In this document: in pieces, positions 33,849-41,987 of the stretch
Layout: each line of letters begins with the position of its first letter
How positions within the stretch are numbered: the first letter of the stretch is position 1
Assembly (NCBI GenBank): GCA_030748895.1
Contig: JASMLC010000004.1
Location: 1-64,000 of the forward strand
Direction: 5' to 3'
Length of the DNA stretch: 64,000 bases
From: Candidatus Poseidoniia archaeon
GTDB taxonomy: Archaea; Thermoplasmatota; Poseidoniia; MGIII; CG-Epi1
Notes under the pieces: model-generated
Database searches by the model: none
What the model was told of the DNA's origin: nothing
The model's input: the letters and a program-made list of their open reading frames with translations, nothing else
Position numbers and translations under genes: made by a program

Positions 33849-34667
33849 TCAGCTGAATTTGCCGTAGACCCGGTCGGGGAGTTCGACGTGGATGCGCTGC
33901 GCCAGCGCCTCATCGAGCGTTCCGTCCTCGAGCGCGGCACGCGTGCGGCGCGGGACCGTCTTCGGCCCCATCACCGCGCCCGGTCGCGCCGGGTCGTCGA
34001 GGTAATCTGTCTCGAGCATGAACTCCACCCCCGAGGCTGCGGCTGCCCGCAAATTGGTGCGCGACGCGATGACGGAGACTACCATCCCCGCTGGCGCCTC
34101 GAGCGCGCCGGGACCGCCATAGTGCTTCACCAGCCTCTCCTTGGGGAAGCGCGCGCGGTCGGCAATCTCACCCAGCTCGGCCATCACCTCGGGCGTCCCG
34201 GACTCGGTGTGCAGCACCGCCGCACCGCCCACGTCACGCGTCCGCGCCAGCGCCTCTGCGAGCACGCGATTAGCCTGCACCCACACCTCGTCGATGACCG
34301 GGAAATGCGGGCGCCCCAGCTCGCCCAGCCCCGCCAGTTCACCCTCGCTGACGAGGGCGCAGCAGTGGTCAACTGCCTTTAAATATAAATCCTCGGCCGC
34401 CGCGCCGCCCAGTTTTTCGGCCATCTGCACCAGCTCGACCGGGTGCGGTGCTGCCACGACCGCGACACGGGCGCCCGCGGCGCGCGCTTCGCCGGCGAGC
34501 TTCAGCGTCGTCGCGACCTGTGCCTCGAACTGCGGCAGCTCCCGCCATTCCCCGTACGGCTTATGGACCAGTACCAGCCGGCTGCCACCCGCCCTCAGGA
34601 ACTCGCGCACGGCATCGCCGCGGCGACCGCGAGGGTCCAGGTGGAAATGGTCATCGGTGACCTCCAT
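33849..34667 (-). CDS. TatD-like metal-dependent hydrolase (COG1831 type)
   Basis: This 272-residue amidohydrolase-fold protein carries the metal motifs DDHFHLDP (HxH, residues ~6-9), GELGRPHFP, VLHTESGTPE, VKHYGG and MLETDYLDDP. The set corresponds to the archaeal group of TatD-related hydrolases (COG1831) rather than to classical TatD DNases. The substrate is unknown. The ATG at 34667 is 24-33 bases from an AT box shared with the divergent gene at 34726. The gene is convergent with lhr, with two bases between the stop codons. Confidence 0.85.
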   Translation of the reverse strand: MEVTDDHFHLDPRGRRGDAVREFLRAGGSRLVLVHKPYGEWRELPQFEAQVATTLKLAGEARAAGARVAVVAAPHPVELVQMAEKLGGAAAEDLYLKAVDHCCALVSEGELAGLGELGRPHFPVIDEVWVQANRVLAEALARTRDVGGAAVLHTESGTPEVMAELGEIADRARFPKERLVKHYGGPGALEAPAGMVVSVIASRTNLRAAAASGVEFMLETDYLDDPARPGAVMGPKTVPRRTRAALEDGTLDEALAQRIHVELPDRVYGKFS

Positions 34668-34689
34668 TCGAATGGGAAACTTGCGGAAC

Positions 34690-34700
34690 AGTTATATGAA
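34690..34700. promoter_or_regulatory. AT box shared by divergent TatD-like and zinc-ribbon membrane genes
   Basis: AGTTATATGAA is centred at ~34696, the exact midpoint between the start codons at 34667 (minus) and 34726 (plus), about 25-30 bases from each. It reads as a TATA element in both directions. Confidence 0.5.
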
Positions 34701-34725
34701 TGGGTGTGTGGGAGCCCCTCCGGCC

Positions 34726-36816
34726 ATGAAGCGTATCCTGCTGTTCCTGTCATTGCTTTGCGCAGCCGCCGCCCTCGCGCCGCAAGCGAGCGCGTCCGAC
34801 TCAGTTTTCCAGCTGAATACCGACGACCCGGACGACGGCTACGCCGAGGTCGATACCGGGCAATTCCAGAACATGACTGTGCGGATTATGAACGAGAACG
34901 ACGACCCACGCGACTTCGAGCTGGAGGTGCTGAACGCGAGCGACCTGAACAGCGAAGGGCTGAAAGTATACTGGACCTACAACGGGCAGGAAGAGCTGAG
35001 CGGGAACCCGACCAAGATTGTGGTCAGCGTCTCCGACAACTCAGAAATAGTCGGCATCCGAATCACGATCGAGGCCAACCCGAACGCGCTCTACGGAAAC
35101 TGGCCCATCAGCCTGCGCGCGCACGACAAGGACACCACGGTCGACCCCGACCAGCAGAATCACTACCTCAACCTGACGATTCACGTCAACGAGACGCGCG
35201 GCGTGACCGTTTCCGTTCCCGACTCGTCCTCGACCAACCTCTCGGTCGATGTCGATAGCGAAGCGAGCTACACGCTACGGGTGCAGAACACCGGCAACCG
35301 GCAGGACACCTTCAACCTGGACGTTGGCGGCGGCGACTGGGGCTACACGCTCGACACCGAACAGGTCACCCTTGACTCCGGCGCGAGCGAACTGATCGGG
35401 CTGGTCATCGAGACGGACTCCGACGTCGACTATGGCGACAGCGAGTCCATCACGATTGGCGCCACTTCGGTCAACCAGCCGACGACCGGCGAGATGGTTT
35501 CAACGGTCTACATCCGCGTCTTCGAAGGCGTGCTGCTCGACCCGGTCACGAGCGAGAAAAGCGGCGAGCCGGGCGCAATGCTAACCTTCGACTTCACCGT
35601 GACCAACAAGTGGTCGGAGGAGGTCATTTTCACGCTCGAAAAGAAGGACTGGTACATGGGCACCATCGAGAACAAGCCCAGCAACTGGGACTTCACCGAC
35701 GCTTCGACCGATAACTCCATCGAGGGCTTCGGGACCGTTACCGCCCGGGTACGGATTACGATTGCGAGCGACGCCAACGCCAACGACGTCGTGACGATTA
35801 TCGTCAAGGCGTACGTCGGCAGTGGTGAGCCGGCTGAGACCGAAATCGACGTGCGGGTCGAGGGCGATTATGACCTGCGGTTCGAGCCGCTCGGAATCAG
35901 CGAATACGACGTCAATATCGGAACCGAGATTTTCCTCTCGGCATTCCTCGAGCTGACCAATACCGCCAAGGTGAGCGACGAGGTGCTGCTGGAGACCGAA
36001 TGGACCACCGGCGGCGACGACTGGGACCTGAACATTGCAGGCGGCTCGAGCTGGAAATACTTCGCCGCGGGCGAGACCAAGAAGGTCTACGTCTCGGTCA
36101 AGGCACCACCCGACTCGGAAGGCGACTTCACGACGCTCAGGATTACCGCCAGCTCTGGCGGTGACGGTCTCGAGAAGGATTACGTCGAGCTGAACTTCCG
36201 TGTCGCCGCAGTCGGCGGTGGCGACGGCGGTAGCGGAACCATCAACGTCGGCGAGGAGAAGGAACTGCCGATACCCATCGAGGTGCTGGTCGGGACCGTG
36301 CTGCTCATCGGCCTCGGCGCCTCGTCACTCTTCTTCCTGACGCAGCGCTCGAAGAAAACGGGCGATGAAGAGAGGACGCCGGACGGTGCCTACTCCGACG
36401 AGTGGGGCGGTGTCGACGCAGGCACAGCCGCTGCTCCGCCGGCGACTGCGCCCGCGGCACCAGCGCCTCCGCCGGCCGCGGCTGCCGGTCCCGTAACAGT
36501 GGCATGCCCCGGCTGCCAGACACAGATGAAGATTGCCGACCCGACACGGCCGCTGACCGTCAAGTGTCCCACCTGCGCGACGCCGCTGACGCTACAGGCG
36601 ACCGCGGGCGCAGCCCCACCGGCTGCGCCCGCGCCAGCACCGCCAGCCGCACCCCCCCCGGCGCCACCTGCGGCAGCGCCACCTGCGGCAGCGCCGCCGG
36701 CCGGGCCGGTGACGATTAGCTGCCCCGGCTGCCAGACGCAAATGAAGATAGCCGATACGCGGCGACCGCTGACGGTCGCCTGCCCCGGCTGCCAGACGCA
36801 ATTGAAGCTCACCTGA
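34726..36816 (+). CDS. Cell-surface membrane protein with cytoplasmic MJ0042-like zinc ribbons
   Basis: This 696-residue protein has a signal peptide (MKRILLFLSLL...QASA), then ~490 residues of repeated beta-sandwich domains of NEW3/COG1470 character with many N-glycosylation-type sequons. One membrane helix follows (IEVLVGTVLLIGLGASSLFF, residues ~510-530). The ~165-residue cytoplasmic tail has Ala/Pro-rich linkers and two zinc-ribbon-like units, each with two CxxC pairs (CPGCQTQMKI...CPTC and CPGCQTQMKI...CPGC). Such a layout suggests that an external sensor or scaffold is joined to an internal protein- or nucleic-acid-binding module. The family is not named. The tRNA-Gly gene follows after one base. 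Confidence 0.72.
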   Translation: MKRILLFLSLLCAAAALAPQASASDSVFQLNTDDPDDGYAEVDTGQFQNMTVRIMNENDDPRDFELEVLNASDLNSEGLKVYWTYNGQEELSGNPTKIVVSVSDNSEIVGIRITIEANPNALYGNWPISLRAHDKDTTVDPDQQNHYLNLTIHVNETRGVTVSVPDSSSTNLSVDVDSEASYTLRVQNTGNRQDTFNLDVGGGDWGYTLDTEQVTLDSGASELIGLVIETDSDVDYGDSESITIGATSVNQPTTGEMVSTVYIRVFEGVLLDPVTSEKSGEPGAMLTFDFTVTNKWSEEVIFTLEKKDWYMGTIENKPSNWDFTDASTDNSIEGFGTVTARVRITIASDANANDVVTIIVKAYVGSGEPAETEIDVRVEGDYDLRFEPLGISEYDVNIGTEIFLSAFLELTNTAKVSDEVLLETEWTTGGDDWDLNIAGGSSWKYFAAGETKKVYVSVKAPPDSEGDFTTLRITASSGGDGLEKDYVELNFRVAAVGGGDGGSGTINVGEEKELPIPIEVLVGTVLLIGLGASSLFFLTQRSKKTGDEERTPDGAYSDEWGGVDAGTAAAPPATAPAAPAPPPAAAAGPVTVACPGCQTQMKIADPTRPLTVKCPTCATPLTLQATAGAAPPAAPAPAPPAAPPPAPPAAAPPAAAPPAGPVTISCPGCQTQMKIADTRRPLTVACPGCQTQLKLT

Positions 36817-36817
36817 A

Positions 36818-36891
36818 GCAGGCGTGGTCTAGTGGTATGACTGTGGCCTTCCAAGCCACCTACCCGGGTTCGAGTCCCGGCGCCTGCACCA
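36818..36891 (+). tRNA. tRNA-Gly (anticodon TCC)
   Basis: Acceptor GCAGGCG pairs with CGCCTGC. The anticodon loop CTTCCAA gives TCC. The T arm is CCGGG-TTCGAGT-CCCGG. The discriminator is A and CCA is encoded (36889-36891). It follows the stop codon of the upstream gene by one base and is followed at once by a markedly AT-rich gene on the other strand. Confidence 0.97.
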
Positions 36892-36899
36892 AATTATCG

Positions 36900-38390
36900 T
36901 CAGACGACAGGAGGTTTTTCCGTATCGTCTTGAACTTGCTCACTTTTCTTTGGGCGTTCTTTGATTCCATACATCATTCGTGTGACCCAATTACGTTTCA
37001 TTGCCTCGAAGAAAATCCAGCATCCTAACACGACCAGAGCCGTGGTCAGAAGGAATACCGTCAGATCAGAATAACCCTCCCTCAACAAGAAGAATAGGCC
37101 GATGTAAACCAAAGGCTGGTGGATTATGTAGAATGGATAGACGCCTCGATTCAAGTAAGCAAGATGCGAACTCGGGCGGTTAAGCAAAAAGGCACCCCAG
37201 GAAAATATAGCTAGACACCAAAACCAGGCGTGAAAACTGGTCACGAAGCAGGAAATAATTGTCATATTGGTGTGATAGAACTCATTGTTTTCAATCCAGC
37301 CGCCACCTATGTACGGGATTCCGGTTTTTACTTCCTCCGCCCTAATCCAGAAGAAAGCTATAGTGAATATTACGGTTGCAATGGTTATTTGTATTCTCGA
37401 ATTATCTATGAATTCAAAGTATTGATCTTTGGCAATTATGAACATGTAACCGAACAGGAACGTCAATAGATACCAGGGCCATTCATAGCCAAAACCAATA
37501 GCTTCTCCCATCAAGGGTTTGAAAAGCAAATCGGAGATCGTGAGAATCAATGGCAAAATCAACAGGGGCCCCATTCTGAATGGCATCTTGAAAACCCCCT
37601 TAATTACCCGGGAGATTCGCCCATCCGGATTGTTTCTGACAATCGAGAATATTGGAATTAGAATTATGGAATATTGCAAAAGACTCCATATAAACCACAA
37701 ATGTCCAAGAGCCAGGAGTCTGCAAAGCAATGGAATTATCATCATGAAAGTCATGACAATTCCAAAACCAAGGAATGCGGCCATACCTTCCAGGATACTG
37801 CCTGGGAAGTAGCGTAAGATAATCATCCATGTTATCGGAGTAATGGTCCAAATTCCGGCAATCATAGGTATCAGCAAACGTTTGGTCCTCTCCTTCAAAA
37901 ATATCTTCCATGTTCTCCGTTTGAAGGCAAACGCAGTGCCCATTCCACTAATCATGAAGAGGGCCGCAATACGCCATTCGTGCATCCATCCCAAGACTCC
38001 CGTTCCCAGAGACGTATAGACATTTGCTGCATCCTCTCCAGCTTCCTGATCTAAACTGTCGCGACTTTTGTCCTCATCCTCCTCATAATCCGGTAAAACA
38101 AAATCATATGCATCGACATACACCCCAATCGCTACATGGAAGGGCAGGAGTAATCCGAAAAGGATGACGCGCAGCCAGTCGACGTCGTAGCGCCGCTCCC
38201 GCTTCACGGGCTGCGCTTCATCATCGGGAGCTGCCACTGTTGCCGGCTCGATAATGTCACCACCCGAAGGCGAAGCGAAGGCTGTAGCGCCCGGAATCTT
38301 CCGCGAGGTAGTCGTGCGGGTGCGCAGAATGTCCGTCGCCCGCCTTCCATTTCCTATATTCCTCCTCCTCTGCCTGTGACTTCCCGCCAC
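36900..38390 (-). CDS. Acyltransferase family 3 membrane protein (OafA/MdoC-like), AT-rich
   Basis: This frame of up to 496 residues has ~10 membrane helices and the acyltransferase-3 pattern: YDVDWLRVILFGLLLPFHVAIG with its His, the HEWRIAALFMISGMG block, RLLIPM, GHLWFIWSLLQY and a C-terminal YPFYIIHQPLVY. These enzymes O-acylate surface sugars or lipids. From ~36900 to ~38150 the DNA is about 40% GC by eye, far below its neighbours, and it abuts tRNA-Gly, so recent acquisition is likely. The N-terminus is unclear. A TATA box predicts a leaderless ATG at 38403 (MDSGSGG...) in another frame that stops at 38257, so a one-base frameshift near 38260-38290 is possible. In-frame GTG codons downstream are alternative starts. 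Confidence 0.78.
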   Translation of the reverse strand: MAGSHRQRRRNIGNGRRATDILRTRTTTSRKIPGATAFASPSGGDIIEPATVAAPDDEAQPVKRERRYDVDWLRVILFGLLLPFHVAIGVYVDAYDFVLPDYEEDEDKSRDSLDQEAGEDAANVYTSLGTGVLGWMHEWRIAALFMISGMGTAFAFKRRTWKIFLKERTKRLLIPMIAGIWTITPITWMIILRYFPGSILEGMAAFLGFGIVMTFMMIIPLLCRLLALGHLWFIWSLLQYSIILIPIFSIVRNNPDGRISRVIKGVFKMPFRMGPLLILPLILTISDLLFKPLMGEAIGFGYEWPWYLLTFLFGYMFIIAKDQYFEFIDNSRIQITIATVIFTIAFFWIRAEEVKTGIPYIGGGWIENNEFYHTNMTIISCFVTSFHAWFWCLAIFSWGAFLLNRPSSHLAYLNRGVYPFYIIHQPLVYIGLFFLLREGYSDLTVFLLTTALVVLGCWIFFEAMKRNWVTRMMYGIKERPKKSEQVQDDTEKPPVV

Positions 38391-38422
38391 TTCCGGAATC
38401 CATACCTCGCCGGAGGCGGCGG

Positions 38423-38432
38423 CCTATATAAT
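38423..38432 (-). promoter_or_regulatory. TATA box facing the acyltransferase gene
   Basis: The minus strand reads ATTATATAGG here, centred ~25 bases from an ATG at 38403. The palindrome at 38437-38456 lies a few bases further upstream, with the same spacing as at the 27.7 kb copy. Confidence 0.5.
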
Positions 38433-38436
38433 GCAA

Positions 38437-38456
38437 ATTCAAAAAAAGTTTTTGAA
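38437..38456. promoter_or_regulatory. Palindromic element between divergent genes (copy 2)
   Basis: This is ATTCAAAAAAAGTTTTTGAA, identical over 20 bases to 27775-27794. It lies between the acyltransferase TATA box (38423-38432) and a second AT box (TAATTATACC, 38489-38498) facing the PKD lipoprotein gene at 38522. In both places the palindrome begins 6-8 bases upstream of the minus-strand TATA box. Confidence 0.6.
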
Positions 38457-38521
38457 GGCGCGATTACGCCCGCCTCCGCCTGCGCAAAGTAATTATACCG
38501 GCACCAGCCCCCTGCGGCGCG

Positions 38522-39577
38522 ATGCGACACTACGCGCTGCTCATCGGGCTGCTGCTGCTGGCGTCAGGCTGCCTCCACCCGGACGATGGTGAGGCGAACC
38601 AGCCGCCGAAGGCGAAAGCCGATACCGAAGGCGGCGGCCGCACCTTCGAGCCGGGGGCCGAAATCTGGTTCACCGGCGCCGGCTCGCGCGACCCCGACGG
38701 GGCATACCTGGAATACTTCTGGGACTTCGACCGCAACGACCAGAACGACGAGATGATTATCGGCGACGTCAACAATGACGGCCGCGCCTCACACGTTTAC
38801 CCCGACGAGGGCGGCTACACCGCGACGCTCACCGTGCGCGACATTGACGGCGCCGAGGACACCGCGACGGTCACCGTCACCATCAAGGGCGAATCGACCT
38901 CGCTGCGTGCCATCATCACCACCGACGACGAGACCGAGGCGACCTACCGCCCCGGGCAGCCGGTCGAGGTGGACTTCAGCGCTGCCGACTCGACCGCCGA
39001 AGGCGGCATCACGAAATACGAATGGGATTTCTCGTACGACTCGAGCGTCGGCTTCGAGGCTGACGAAGAGGGCGACAGCGACGAGGCGACCCGCGAGTTC
39101 GAGTCGGGCGTCTTCGTCATCGCGCTGCGCATCACCGACTCACTCGGCGAGACCGACGAGGCGAATGAGCCGGTGCGGCTCTACATCAACTTCAACAACA
39201 CCGACACGCGCGTCATCGGCTCCGGCACCCACGAGCACGACCTGCCGGTCAACGACCTCGGGCTCTACGCCGGCGGCAACCTGCGCTACATCCAGCTGCG
39301 GCTGGAGTACGACGCGGGCGGCTCGCACAGCGCGGACCTCGACCTCTACCTCTACAACCTGACCGGTGAGGAGGTCGCGCGCAACGAAACGCACGATACG
39401 TCGCAGGCGGAGCAGGTCAACACAATCCTGCTCGAATACCACAACTCGACCCAGAACCAGTGGTTCGACGAAGAAGGCGAACTCGGCGAGTGGACCGTCG
39501 AAGTGGTCCACCAGCGCTCATGGGGTGCGGACCCGGAATACACCCTCTGGATGGATGTTATCTACTGGGAAGAGTAA
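38522..39577 (+). CDS. PKD-domain lipoprotein
   Basis: This 351-residue protein has a lipoprotein signal (LLLLASGC, lipidated Cys17), then two PKD-type beta domains (GSRDPDGAYLEYFWDFD near residue 58 and ITKYEWDF near 162). A C-terminal ~130-residue beta domain resembles the prepeptidase C-terminal (PPC) fold, with ADLDLYLYNLTGEEVARNE. It is probably a cell-surface binding protein. A PKD lipoprotein of similar plan occurs at 47339-48934. Its promoter region contains the palindrome described at 38437. Confidence 0.78.
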   Translation: MRHYALLIGLLLLASGCLHPDDGEANQPPKAKADTEGGGRTFEPGAEIWFTGAGSRDPDGAYLEYFWDFDRNDQNDEMIIGDVNNDGRASHVYPDEGGYTATLTVRDIDGAEDTATVTVTIKGESTSLRAIITTDDETEATYRPGQPVEVDFSAADSTAEGGITKYEWDFSYDSSVGFEADEEGDSDEATREFESGVFVIALRITDSLGETDEANEPVRLYINFNNTDTRVIGSGTHEHDLPVNDLGLYAGGNLRYIQLRLEYDAGGSHSADLDLYLYNLTGEEVARNETHDTSQAEQVNTILLEYHNSTQNQWFDEEGELGEWTVEVVHQRSWGADPEYTLWMDVIYWEE

Positions 39578-39698
39578 CAGAAATTCTGTTATTTATTTTA
39601 CCCTGTTACGGGATTTGCGAGATTCTGGCACGGAACCCACGAAAACACCCCTCTCCCTTGGAATTCCTGCAGGCACTGCGACGGACGATATAGTGCCT

Positions 39699-41939
39699 TC
39701 AGCGCCGCCGGCGCAGCGCGATGACGGCCACGGCGGCGGCTGATGCGGCCAGCGACGGCGCGGAGATGCCTCCACCGCCGTCGTCTCCACCGCCATCGCC
39801 GTCGTCTCCACCGCCACCACCAGCCTTGCTGACGGTTATCACGCGAGAATCGGTGGCTGTGAAACCGTCATCATCGGTCACGCGTAGCGTCACCGTGTAG
39901 GTACCTTCGCCATTGTAAACGTAAGTAGTGTTTCCGCTGTTTGTAGACGACCACCTGTAAATGCCGTCCCCCTCGAAAGCCCACTCATATTTTGCAATCG
40001 AGCCGTCATCATCAGTTCCCTGTCCATCAAACTGAAAAGTATCGCCCGGTTCACCTGTAAAGTCATCTCCAGCTATCGCTTCCGGATAAGCAAAGACGAA
40101 CAGCGATTCTGAATCGGCGTCACTCCAATCCCCGTCATTGTCCTGCACCCGGAAGGTAATGGTATGATTCCCAAATGACAGGTCGTTGCTGTTGAAGTCC
40201 TCTTCCGTACTTAATTCACCGTCAATCGAGGATGCCCACAAGTAAGCCACGACGGTGCCATCGCTGTCCGAGCCGGTGCCGTCGAAAAACACGGTCGTTC
40301 CTGCTTCAGCCTGTGAAGGTTCGATGGAATCGATTGTATCGAATGGAGGTGCGTTGGGGTAGATATTCAGCTCCGCCGTGTGCCAGGATGACCACGCCCC
40401 GTCGCTATCCTGTGCCCGGAAGGATATCTGGTGGGTCCCGGTGGTAAGATTGGTGACGCTGAAGGCCCCGTCCGTACTCAAATTACCATCGATATTTGAC
40501 ACCCAATGATAGGTTACAACGCTACCGTCGCTATCTGTACTGGAGCCACTGAAAGAAACCTCCTCATCAAACCTGGCAGGCGATGGATTAATGGAATCAA
40601 TCGACGCTGATGGTGGCGCGTTTATAACTACTAAAGAAAACATGTCCCAATTCGACCAGGTACCACTGTTATCTTGTACCCTGAATGAAATTGTGTGATT
40701 GCCTGCACTAAGACTGCTGGTATTGAAATTCGAAGAATTGCTGAGCTCGCCATCGACTGATGAAGACCATTGGTAGGCTATGACATTCCCGTCGCTGTCT
40801 GTACCAGAGCCACTGAAGTTGACCTGGACCAACTTGTCTGCTGGTGAAGGTAGAATGAATTCTATTGTGGCTGTTGGCGGTATGTTCTTGTCGAAGAAAT
40901 AAACATTCTCATCACGGGAACCGGCGGCGAGGTACTCACCATCCGCCGAAATAGCGACTGAAAACACATCATTACCGGCAGTGTAACTCCAGAGTGGAGT
41001 ACTGCTGTTGCTGTCGAATAGATATACCTTTTCATCGATTGAGCCACCGGCAAGGTGTCCACCGTCAGCCGAGATTGCAACCGAGCGCACGCTGTCTCCA
41101 ATAGAATATCTCCAGAGCGGAGCACTGCTATCCTTGTCAAAGAGACGTATCTTTCCGTCAAAACCACCGGCAACGATGTACTCACCATCCGCCGAAATGG
41201 AAACCGAGGAGACATCTTCTCCGGTATCGTAGCTCCAGAGCGGCGTGCTGCTGTTCCTGGCAAATAGGTGGACCTTGTCATCAGCGGAACCGGCAACGAT
41301 GTACTCACTGTCCGCCGAAATGGCAATTGAATTCACTTCGCTGCCGGTATTGTAGCTCCATATCGGAGTGCTGCTGTCCTTGTCGAATAGATAAACATCA
41401 CGATGCGAACCGGCAGCGATGTACTCACCATCCGCTGAAATAGAGACTGACCACACCCAATTCCCGGCATAATAGCTCCAGAGCGGAGTGCTGCTGTCCT
41501 TGTCAAAGAGGTAAACTCTCTCATCAACGGAGCCAGCAGCGATATACTCACCATCCGCTGAAATGGAGACTGATACGACAGCTCTATCCCCAGCACTGTA
41601 AATCTGGAGCGGCAACTCACTGTCTTTGGTGAACAGGTATACCTGAGTGTCGACTGATCCAGCGGCGATGTATTCGCCATCAGAAGATATGGCGACTGAG
41701 CGCACATCACCCTCCGTAGAGTAATTCCAGAGGTATGTGTCGCTGCCCCTGTCAAAGAAGTATACGCTGTCATCATCGGAACCTGCGACGATGTATTCCC
41801 CATCTCCCGAGACGGCAACGGACCACACCCTATCCCCAGTGGTATAGCTCCACTCAGGGTCATTAGCTTCAGCCGCCCCCGTCGCCATCAGAGTCAGCGC
41901 GAAGCCGGCAAGCAGCAGCAGGGACGGCCGTGGGTGCAT
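39699..41939 (-). CDS. Exported beta-propeller and PKD-domain protein with C-terminal anchor tail
   Basis: This 746-residue protein has a signal peptide (MHPRPSLLLLAGFALTLMATGAAEA). Eight WD40/PQQ-like propeller repeats (residues ~28-360) share the pattern SVSISADGEYIAAGS-x-DxxVYLFDKDS-x-PLW. Four PKD-type domains follow (~360-700), then a Gly/Asp linker and a tail APSLAASAAAVAVIALRRRR. The tail has the hydrophobic-plus-basic layout of sorting tags but has APS instead of PGF, so archaeosortase processing is uncertain. The DNA is visibly less GC-rich than its surroundings. A CCTAAACCC box ~26 bases upstream supports the start. It may bind polysaccharide or protein. Confidence 0.78.
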   Translation of the reverse strand: MHPRPSLLLLAGFALTLMATGAAEANDPEWSYTTGDRVWSVAVSGDGEYIVAGSDDDSVYFFDRGSDTYLWNYSTEGDVRSVAISSDGEYIAAGSVDTQVYLFTKDSELPLQIYSAGDRAVVSVSISADGEYIAAGSVDERVYLFDKDSSTPLWSYYAGNWVWSVSISADGEYIAAGSHRDVYLFDKDSSTPIWSYNTGSEVNSIAISADSEYIVAGSADDKVHLFARNSSTPLWSYDTGEDVSSVSISADGEYIVAGGFDGKIRLFDKDSSAPLWRYSIGDSVRSVAISADGGHLAGGSIDEKVYLFDSNSSTPLWSYTAGNDVFSVAISADGEYLAAGSRDENVYFFDKNIPPTATIEFILPSPADKLVQVNFSGSGTDSDGNVIAYQWSSSVDGELSNSSNFNTSSLSAGNHTISFRVQDNSGTWSNWDMFSLVVINAPPSASIDSINPSPARFDEEVSFSGSSTDSDGSVVTYHWVSNIDGNLSTDGAFSVTNLTTGTHQISFRAQDSDGAWSSWHTAELNIYPNAPPFDTIDSIEPSQAEAGTTVFFDGTGSDSDGTVVAYLWASSIDGELSTEEDFNSNDLSFGNHTITFRVQDNDGDWSDADSESLFVFAYPEAIAGDDFTGEPGDTFQFDGQGTDDDGSIAKYEWAFEGDGIYRWSSTNSGNTTYVYNGEGTYTVTLRVTDDDGFTATDSRVITVSKAGGGGGDDGDGGGDDGGGGISAPSLAASAAAVAVIALRRRR

Positions 41940-41987
41940 CGGCGTTACAGCGCCGGGTGGGTTTAGGCCTTGCTGGGAAGAATAGGC

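Noticed and set aside
38257-38290. Programmed frameshift joining the two acyltransferase frames
   Set aside because: The junction TGG-TGA-C would not allow good re-pairing after a +1 slip, so mutation, sequencing error or a downstream start is more likely.
36881-38520. Integrated element with attachment repeats at tRNA-Gly
   Set aside because: I looked for a second copy of the tRNA-Gly 3' end beyond the AT-rich gene and saw none, and there is no integrase. Only the base composition and position remain as evidence.
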